NCBI GenBank assembly: GCA_964354485.1
Contig: CAYGZY010000228.1
Span: 1-11,747 of the forward strand
Reading direction: 5' to 3'
Length of the DNA: 11,747 nucleotides
Source: CAYGXH01 sp964354485
GTDB taxonomy: Bacteria > Bacteroidota > Ignavibacteria > UBA10030 > SZUA-254
Shown here: in pieces, positions 7,257-11,747 of the stretch
Layout of the letters: every line of letters begins with the position of its first letter
Numbering within the stretch: the stretch's first letter is position 1
The notes under the pieces: model-generated
Seen by the model: the letters and a program-made list of their open reading frames with translations, nothing else
What the model was told of the DNA's origin: nothing
The model's database searches: none
Translations under genes and position numbers: made by a program

Positions 7257-7408
7257 TTAATGAGATAGCTTAACCTTGCGAAGGGTCGCTATTCTAGCCA
7301 CCAATGACAAATGACGCTTTCCACACAAAGTACCAAGCACAAATTATCAAGAACCAATGATCCCCCTGCGCTACGGTAATTAAACGTGTAAAATATCGGA
7401 AGTTTAAA

Positions 7409-7434
7409 CAGCGGTCCCATTGTCTGAACCGCTG
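7409..7434 (-). terminator. Possible terminator-like hairpin downstream of the TPM genes
   Basis: CAGCGGT (7409-7415) and ACCGCTG (7428-7434) form a 7-bp GC-rich stem with a 12-base loop, and the minus strand continues TTTAAACTT. It lies about 140 bases past the last gene of the truA-to-TPM block. The T-run is weak, and the right arm also belongs to the larger inverted structure at 7422-7496, so this may be only a repeat. Confidence 0.25.
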
Positions 7435-7496
7435 ATGGGTGTGATGTAATGATATTTATGATGCATTATTTTTATCACATCAATCATGTTCAAGAC
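7422..7496. repeat. Imperfect long inverted repeat
   Basis: The 24 bases at 7422-7445 (GTCTGAAC ... GTGTGAT) pair imperfectly with 7474-7496 (ATCACAT ... GTTCAAGAC), about 19 of 24 positions, around an AT-rich centre. The wording (CTGAACCGCTGAT ... ATCAATCATGTT) recalls a widespread family of intergenic fold-back repeats in environmental genomes, here in a degraded copy. Confidence 0.4.
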
Positions 7497-7573
7497 AACT
7501 AAGAGCATTTAAAAGCGATTATTAAGCGGTGAGTAAAAAGCAACAAAGTACAAAGTACTAATGACACTCCTGA

Positions 7574-8029
7574 TTACCGCTGAACAATATCGTTGGGAAG
7601 CTCGTTTGTATCGTCGGGTCTGCGCGGGAAATGCTGCTTGAGAGGGACACCAACCGCACGAACGGCATCGGCAAGTCCTTCAAAGAAGCGACCTTCTTTA
7701 AATCGTGCGGACATACCTTCCGCGATTTTATCCCATGTTCCCTCCTCCACGCGGGTATGGATAAATTCATCAGCAGCAACATACAACTTTTTTTCGGAGA
7801 GAAGGAGCAGGATGAGTACACCCGTTTTGTCCCTGGTTTTTTGCATTCCGAGCCGGTAAAATTCCTTCAGTGCAAGCTCCGCAAGGGAAAGATTTTTTTC
7901 GTTCCACTGACGTCTTTCCCTGAGGACGATCCGAATCTCGCCGGATGTATCCCTTTCCGTTTCAGCGATGATTGCTGCTAATGCTTTCAGCTCTCCATCT
8001 GAGAGAATTTTCTTTTGAAAGAATGCCAC
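7574..8029 (-). CDS. Short TPM-domain protein without signal peptide
   Basis: About 151 residues forming one TPM domain: ILSDGELKALAAIIAETERDTSGEIRIVL at the start, a hydrophobic GVLILLLLSEKKLYVAAD strand region, then WDKIAEGMSARFKEGRFFEGLADAV. The tail LKQHFPRRPDDTNELPNDI resembles the end of short TPM proteins that accompany lemA and a Gly-rich TPM gene in Bacteroidota (recalled, not searched). It has neither signal peptide nor membrane segment, so it is probably cytoplasmic. There is no ATG: GTG at 8029 is chosen because it fits the family's usual N-terminus, and a TTG at 8038 would add three residues. Neither has a visible ribosome site. It lies about 90 bases after the previous TPM gene and is probably the last gene of that transcript. 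TPM domains occur in the plant photosystem assembly factors Psb32/TLP18.3. The activity here is unknown. Confidence 0.8.
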   Translation of the reverse strand: MAFFQKKILSDGELKALAAIIAETERDTSGEIRIVLRERRQWNEKNLSLAELALKEFYRLGMQKTRDKTGVLILLLLSEKKLYVAADEFIHTRVEEGTWDKIAEGMSARFKEGRFFEGLADAVRAVGVPLKQHFPRRPDDTNELPNDIVQR

Positions 8030-8121
8030 GATGCACAATCTGTTATTGAATACAATGCATTAACTTTGAACGATTCCATACTCAGCATGCCTGCAGCATG
8101 GAAATCATGAACGACATAAAA

Positions 8122-8886
8122 TTACCAACCTCCGCTTGCACCTCCGCCGCCGAAACTTCCTCCTCCGCCGCTGAATCCACCACCTCCACTAAAGCCACCC
8201 CCACCACCGAAACCACCACTGCCAAAGCCGCCGCCGAAACCTCCCCACCACCACGGATTGCGGTTGTGATATTTCCCCGAGCCGACATACTGTCCGCCGC
8301 TCACGAGTAATCGTCGTATGATCAATCCGACAATAATAAAGATTATAAAAATTATGAACGGAGATGTTTTAGATGGTTTCCCGTCATTGCCGTCGCCTGT
8401 GTACTCACCCTTTGTAGCTTCGGCGATCGCCGTTATACCGCTTAGTATTCCTTCATAATAATCACCGGAACGGAAATGCGGTGTTATTTCACGGCGTATT
8501 ATCTGATCGGCCAGTGCATCCGGCAGTGCACCTTCAAGTCCATACCCCACCTCTATCCTCATTCTGCGCTCTTCCATAGCGATAACGAGCAGGATCCCGT
8601 TGTCTCTTCCTTTCTTGCCAAGTTGGTTTTTTTCTGCAACGCGGAAGGTGTAATCATGGATATCTTCTCCTTTGAGTGACTCAATCATAAGAATAGCTAT
8701 TTGAGTAGACGTCTCCTTTTCAAACTGAGTCAATTTTTCCTCGAGATTCAGAACTTCATTCCGATCAAGAGTTCCGGTTTCATCCGTCACTCTCTGTTTT
8801 AGGAGAGGGAGATCTTTCTCCCCGCAGATCGAAACTGCAGTGCACAGAACAAGAACAAATATTAAAAAGAGTGAGCTACGCCGCAT
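8122..8886 (-). CDS. Membrane TPM-domain protein with Gly-rich tail (YgcG-like)
   Basis: This 254-residue protein has an N-terminal signal or anchor (residues 2-20, followed by CGEKD), a TPM domain (about 32-158) with VTDETGTLDRNEVLNLEEKL, DNGILLVIAMEERRMRIEVGYGLEGALPDA and FRSGDYYEGI, a hydrophobic membrane segment (176-191), and a 40-residue tail almost entirely Gly/Ser/Phe ending in GGGGASGGW. This order is standard for YgcG-type TPM proteins. The TPM domain is predicted to face the periplasm and the tail the cytoplasm if the first segment is cleaved. The tail is encoded by low-complexity DNA at 8125-8247. The gene starts six bases after the lemA stop without a clear ribosome site, so translation is probably coupled. 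The lemA-TPM pairing is widespread. A role in membrane protein maintenance or stress is inferred, and no enzymatic activity is established. Confidence 0.88.
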   Translation of the reverse strand: MRRSSLFLIFVLVLCTAVSICGEKDLPLLKQRVTDETGTLDRNEVLNLEEKLTQFEKETSTQIAILMIESLKGEDIHDYTFRVAEKNQLGKKGRDNGILLVIAMEERRMRIEVGYGLEGALPDALADQIIRREITPHFRSGDYYEGILSGITAIAEATKGEYTGDGNDGKPSKTSPFIIFIIFIIVGLIIRRLLVSGGQYVGSGKYHNRNPWWWGGFGGGFGSGGFGGGGGFSGGGGFSGGGGSFGGGGASGGW

Positions 8887-8892
8887 GAATGG

Positions 8893-9498
8893 TCAGAACT
8901 TTACTTTGGGAACCTGTTCTGCACCCGGTTCTGCCTTGAAGTATTGTTTTTGTGCAAAACCCAACATTCCTGCAATGATGGATGCGGGAAATGTGCGAAC
9001 ATTAATGTTGAATTCCTGTACTACTTCATTGAATCTTTTCCGTTCCACTGATATTCGATTCTCTGTTCCCTCAAGCTGTGCCTGGAGCTGGAGAAAATTC
9101 TCATTTGCTTTCAGCTGCGGATAGTTTTCTACCACTGCAAGCAAGCGTGAAAGCCAGCTGCTCAAACCGGCTTGAGCTTCCTGAAATTTCTGAAAGAGCT
9201 GTGGATCATTGAGGATTTCCGGTGTGACCTGAAGTTTACCAACACTCGAGCGCGCCTCAGCCACGTTTTCGAACACCTCTCTCTCATGTGTAGCATAACC
9301 CTTTACGACTTCAACGAGGTTCGGAACGAGATCAACCCTTCGCTGATACTGATTCTGAACCTGCGCCCACGCCTGATTGACTGTTTCGTCCTGTCGGACC
9401 AGGGAGTTGTACGTCCTCGTTACCCAACCGAAAAGTAAGAATCCTACGAGAATAACGATTCCGACGACTGCCAGGATTATAATTGTGCTCTTCTTCAT
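8893..9498 (-). CDS. lemA: LemA family membrane protein
   Basis: This 201-residue protein has an N-terminal membrane anchor (residues 5-25) followed by the hallmark LemA segment: YNSLVRQDETVNQAWAQVQ, then NQYQRRVDLVPNLVEVVKGYATHE, and later FLQLQAQLEGTENRISVERKRFNE. The body is an alpha-helical bundle outside the inner membrane (N-in topology is usual for the family). The length is typical. The ATG is preceded by AAGGG at eight bases. It stands 70 bases after the protease gene and 6 bases before the TPM gene. LemA proteins recur next to TPM proteins and M48 proteases across bacteria, which suggests an envelope-stress or membrane-protein quality-control assembly. No biochemical function is firmly established. 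Confidence 0.93.
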   Translation of the reverse strand: MKKSTIIILAVVGIVILVGFLLFGWVTRTYNSLVRQDETVNQAWAQVQNQYQRRVDLVPNLVEVVKGYATHEREVFENVAEARSSVGKLQVTPEILNDPQLFQKFQEAQAGLSSWLSRLLAVVENYPQLKANENFLQLQAQLEGTENRISVERKRFNEVVQEFNINVRTFPASIIAGMLGFAQKQYFKAEPGAEQVPKVKF

Positions 9499-9506
9499 AG
9501 AGGTAG

Positions 9507-9511
9507 CCCTT
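9507..9511 (-). promoter_or_regulatory. Ribosome binding site of lemA
   Basis: AAGGG lies eight bases before the ATG at 9498. It supports this start, which also places the membrane anchor at residue 5. Confidence 0.45.
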
Positions 9512-9568
9512 TGAATACTTTAATAATTTTTGGATACAACATAATAGACGATATAACGTACTTAAAAT

Positions 9569-10819
9569 TTACGAACGAAGCAATTTTGCATGTTCGCGGA
9601 TTCTTTTAATCCGTTCGAGAACCGGCGGGTGAGAGTACTTTAAAATAATCTGGAACGGATGAGGCTGCAGATTTGAGAGATTTTCGACATGAAGTTTCTT
9701 AAGAACATCGATAAACCTCTCCGGCGTTCTCATTGTTTGCACTGCAAATTCATCGGCGCTGTATTCATGCAGACGCGATATAAAATTCAACAGGATTGAA
9801 ACAAATAACTCAAGCGGAGAGTAGAGGAGACCGAAAAATACCAGACCGCCGTAGAACGAGACATTCGGCATGAAAAAAGTGTTGAATAATTCCTTTTCAC
9901 GGATGAAGAGCGACATCACGAAGAACATTATTCCCATATGGATAACGGAAAATATAATTCCCTGCTCGATATGTCTGCGTTTATAGTGGCCGATCTCGTG
10001 TGCGAGAATTGTAACGAGTTCATCAGGCGTATATTTTGCAAGAAGTGTATCGAAGAGCGCAATTCGCTTGTTCTTTCCGAAACCGGTGAAGTAAGCATTG
10101 GTTTTCACTGATCGCTTCGAACCGTCGATGACAAAAATATCCCGAAACTTAAACTGAACGGAGCGGGCATAAGCGAGCAGAGCATTTCGCAGATTCCCTC
10201 CTTCCAGAGGCGTGAATTTATTGAAGAGCGGCATGATCCATGCAGGAGCAACATATTGGAGTGAAACTGCGACAAGCGTTCCCAGGATCCAGCAGTAGAG
10301 CCAGGCATAGTCGCCTGTATACTCAAAGAAAGTCAGAATCCCCAGAATGAGCGGAACACCAATGACCATGGACAAGACCGTCGTCTTTAATAAATCACTA
10401 ACAAACACGCGTGGTGTGGTCTTATTAAAGCCGAACTGCTCTTCGATGACGAACGTCGAGTAGATACTGAAGGGAAGATTAATGAGCCCTCTTAAAAATA
10501 TGAGGATGCCGATGAACAATAATCCTCTGATGAGAGGAGCGCTGGTCCAATGACTTACGACTTCGTCGAGTTTGGGGAAACCGCCCATCAGCCACCATAC
10601 AAGTATTACGGCGAGAAAAAGAGTACTCTCTATGATGGAAAAGAACGTACGGACTTTCGTGTAGTTTTGAGAATTTTTATACGTTGCGAAGTCGCATATT
10701 CCCTTGAATTCATCCGGGAGATTTAATCGCATAGATCTTACGGATAAAATGTCTGCGGTAGTGACGAGGATATACTCAACGAGGAGCGCCGTGAGTATGA
10801 CGATTCCGTATATATTCAC
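9569..10819 (-). CDS. M48 family (Ste24-type) membrane zinc metalloprotease
   Basis: This 416-residue integral membrane protease has several predicted membrane segments (about 4-24, 60-80, 97-117, 145-165, 172-195, 285-305, 322-345). The active site is HEIGH at 274-278, with the third zinc ligand E352 in RLHEYSADEFA. VKTNAYFTGFGKNKRIALFDTLL before the active site and HPPVLERIKRI near the end are typical of CAAX-prenyl-protease-like M48 members (Ste24, about 400-450 residues) and not of the shorter HtpX type. Bacteria lack CAAX substrates, so it probably cleaves membrane or misfolded envelope proteins (inference). It starts with GTG, overlapping the truA stop as GTGA, after a strong GGGGAGG at five bases. 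It lies ahead of lemA and the TPM genes, a recurring M48/LemA association. Confidence 0.93.
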   Translation of the reverse strand: MNIYGIVILTALLVEYILVTTADILSVRSMRLNLPDEFKGICDFATYKNSQNYTKVRTFFSIIESTLFLAVILVWWLMGGFPKLDEVVSHWTSAPLIRGLLFIGILIFLRGLINLPFSIYSTFVIEEQFGFNKTTPRVFVSDLLKTTVLSMVIGVPLILGILTFFEYTGDYAWLYCWILGTLVAVSLQYVAPAWIMPLFNKFTPLEGGNLRNALLAYARSVQFKFRDIFVIDGSKRSVKTNAYFTGFGKNKRIALFDTLLAKYTPDELVTILAHEIGHYKRRHIEQGIIFSVIHMGIMFFVMSLFIREKELFNTFFMPNVSFYGGLVFFGLLYSPLELFVSILLNFISRLHEYSADEFAVQTMRTPERFIDVLKKLHVENLSNLQPHPFQIILKYSHPPVLERIKRIREHAKLLRS

Positions 10820-11616
10820 TTTTTCCTCCCCGGCATACTCAGAAGGATTATGGCAGGCTGGAGCGGATAGTTCTGCTTTTCGCTCCCATAGTAAACACGT
10901 TCAAGAAAAAGACCCGAGGGCGGGGCTGTATATTTGGCAGGTACGATCGAGGAGTGATTCAGCAAACCGGCCACATCCTCTGCCGTAAGGTTTCCCCTTC
11001 CGACTTCAACGATGATACCGACAATCTGACGCACCATTTTCCATAAAAAGTGAGACCCGAATATCCGAATGAGGATAAGATCACCGTCTTCCCGGATTTC
11101 CAGACTCTTTATGTGCACATCGGTCGATTTCTCATCCGGTGAATCTGCAGTGAATGATTGAAAATTCTTCATGCCGACAAACGATACCGCGGCCGTCTGC
11201 ATACTTTTGACATTCAGTTTATCTTTTATCCACCAGACATACCGTTTGCCGAATGCAGTTCTCCTCCGGGATATCTGGTAGAGGTAACTACGTGCAACTG
11301 CGCTATGGCGTGCATGGAACGTTGGAGGGGCTTTCTCAACTTCGAGAATATTGATATCAGCCGGTAATTCATCGTTTAGTTTCATTCGGATAATTTCCGG
11401 ACCGAGTACGGTATTCACGTCGAGATGCGCGACCTGGAGGAGAGCATGGACGCCCGCATCCGTTCTGCCGGACCCGTAGAATTCAAAACTGCTTGTCTTG
11501 AAAACATTTTTCACTGCAGCGGATATTTCACCCTGGACCGTGCGGGCATTCGGCTGGATCTGCCACCCGCTGTAACGGGTGCCTTCATACTCTATATATA
11601 TTCTGAAACGAGCCAT
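10816..11616 (-). CDS. truA: tRNA pseudouridine synthase A
   Basis: This 266-residue TruA makes pseudouridine at positions 38-40 of the tRNA anticodon stem. From the chosen ATG the protein starts MARFRIYIEYEGTRYSGWQ, as TruA proteins do. The catalytic aspartate is D53 in GSGRTDAGVHA, followed by FHARHSA, RSYLYQI, FLWKMVRQIVG and APPSGLFLERVYY, all standard TruA stretches. The frame stays open upstream to a GTG at 11721, but those 35 residues are basic, unlike TruA, and the ATG at 11616 has AGAGG about ten bases before it, so the shorter form is annotated. It overlaps the M48 protease gene by GTGA and appears to be the first gene of the block within this window. The 130 bases upstream to the window edge show no gene, and no convincing promoter was identified. 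Confidence 0.95.
   Translation of the reverse strand: MARFRIYIEYEGTRYSGWQIQPNARTVQGEISAAVKNVFKTSSFEFYGSGRTDAGVHALLQVAHLDVNTVLGPEIIRMKLNDELPADINILEVEKAPPTFHARHSAVARSYLYQISRRRTAFGKRYVWWIKDKLNVKSMQTAAVSFVGMKNFQSFTADSPDEKSTDVHIKSLEIREDGDLILIRIFGSHFLWKMVRQIVGIIVEVGRGNLTAEDVAGLLNHSSIVPAKYTAPPSGLFLERVYYGSEKQNYPLQPAIILLSMPGRKK
10825..10831 (-). promoter_or_regulatory. Ribosome binding site of the M48 protease gene within truA
   Basis: GGGGAGG lies five bases before the GTG start, inside the last codons of truA. It supports the non-ATG start and coupled translation across the GTGA overlap. Confidence 0.7.
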
Positions 11617-11747
11617 GCGCTTTCTGCCTCTGGTATGACTAATATATTGTGCACCGTTGTTTTTACGCATCAACTTCCGCCTTATACTGCAAATTCCTTT
11701 CCAAAGATAAGGAAAATGCACATAAAGAGCACGATAATGCTTTTGTT

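Larger units (their letters stand above)
7061..7290. repeat. 230-bp segment bounded by 19-bp inverted repeats
   Basis: The bases at 7061-7079 are the exact reverse complement of those at 7272-7290 (AACCTTGCGAAGGGTCGCT). A second inverted pair, ATCTCATTAA at 7117-7126 and TTAATGAGAT at 7257-7266, lies inside. The interior holds three separate short hairpins and no open frame. It resembles a miniature non-autonomous element or a recombined palindrome cluster. No target-site duplication is evident at the ends. Confidence 0.5.
6885..7573. other. Non-coding, repeat-rich intergenic region
   Basis: No gene is visible on either strand. It holds the possible promoter of the propeller gene (6950-6978), a purine-rich degenerate repeat, copy 2 of the 49-bp palindrome, the 230-bp inverted-repeat segment with three hairpins, and the imperfect inverted repeat 7422-7496. 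The word ACAAAGTAC occurs in two low-complexity patches (7325-7333 and 7543-7551) with loosely repeated neighbours. Confidence 0.65.

Noticed and set aside
7030..7290. A CRISPR array or leader
   Set aside because: The palindromes differ in sequence and spacing, there are no regular direct repeats with unique spacers, and there are no cas genes.
8098..8310. A plus-strand Ser/Thr/Ala-rich open frame
   Set aside because: It is the complement of the Gly-rich tail of the TPM protein, and the low-complexity composition is a by-product of GGN codons.
9499..9568. A separate promoter for lemA in the 70-base gap
   Set aside because: TTGTAT and TATTCA at 16 bases on the minus strand are too weak to call, and read-through from the protease gene is as likely.
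11617..11721. A 35-residue N-terminal extension of TruA starting at a GTG
   Set aside because: TruA proteins begin close to the ARFRIYIEYEGT segment; the extension is basic, has no ribosome site at the GTG, and ATG 11616 fits better.

Overview
The window carries eight protein genes, all on the minus strand, in two blocks separated and bounded by repeat-rich intergenic DNA. I see no tRNA, rRNA, transposase, integrase or CRISPR array. The source looks like a chromosome of a Gram-negative bacterium in or near the Bacteroidota/Ignavibacteriota branch. That placement rests on the gene content (a Tat-exported TldD, a large secreted Asp-box propeller protein, and lemA followed by a Gly-rich TPM gene and a short TPM gene) and on the style of the intergenic repeats. 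It is an inference, not a taxonomic result.

Block 1, read on the minus strand from 11616 down to 7574: truA (tRNA pseudouridine synthase), a membrane M48/Ste24-type zinc protease, lemA, a membrane-anchored TPM-domain protein with a Gly-rich tail, and a short TPM-domain protein without a signal peptide. truA and the protease overlap by four bases (GTGA). lemA and the first TPM gene are 6 bases apart. The last four genes look like an envelope maintenance or quality-control module.

Block 2, from 6884 down to 648: a secreted 1103-residue protein with at least eleven Asp-box (BNR) motifs, then tldD with a Tat signal, then tldE (pmbA-like). tldD and tldE overlap by ATGA, and an AGGAGG ribosome site for tldE lies inside the end of tldD. 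The likely products are an exported propeller protein and a TldD/TldE-type metallopeptidase complex. TldE has no export signal of its own.

The non-coding stretches 1-647 and 6885-7573 are mosaics of short palindromic repeats. The clearest case is a 49-bp palindromic element present at both ends of block 2 in the same orientation (588-636 and 7030-7078, 46 of 49 identical). One 19-base arm of the second copy recurs inverted at 7272-7290, enclosing a cluster of three unrelated small hairpins. I did not find a clear new defence or mobile system. The points most worth following are the Tat/leaderless TldD-TldE pairing and the repeat architecture around block 2.
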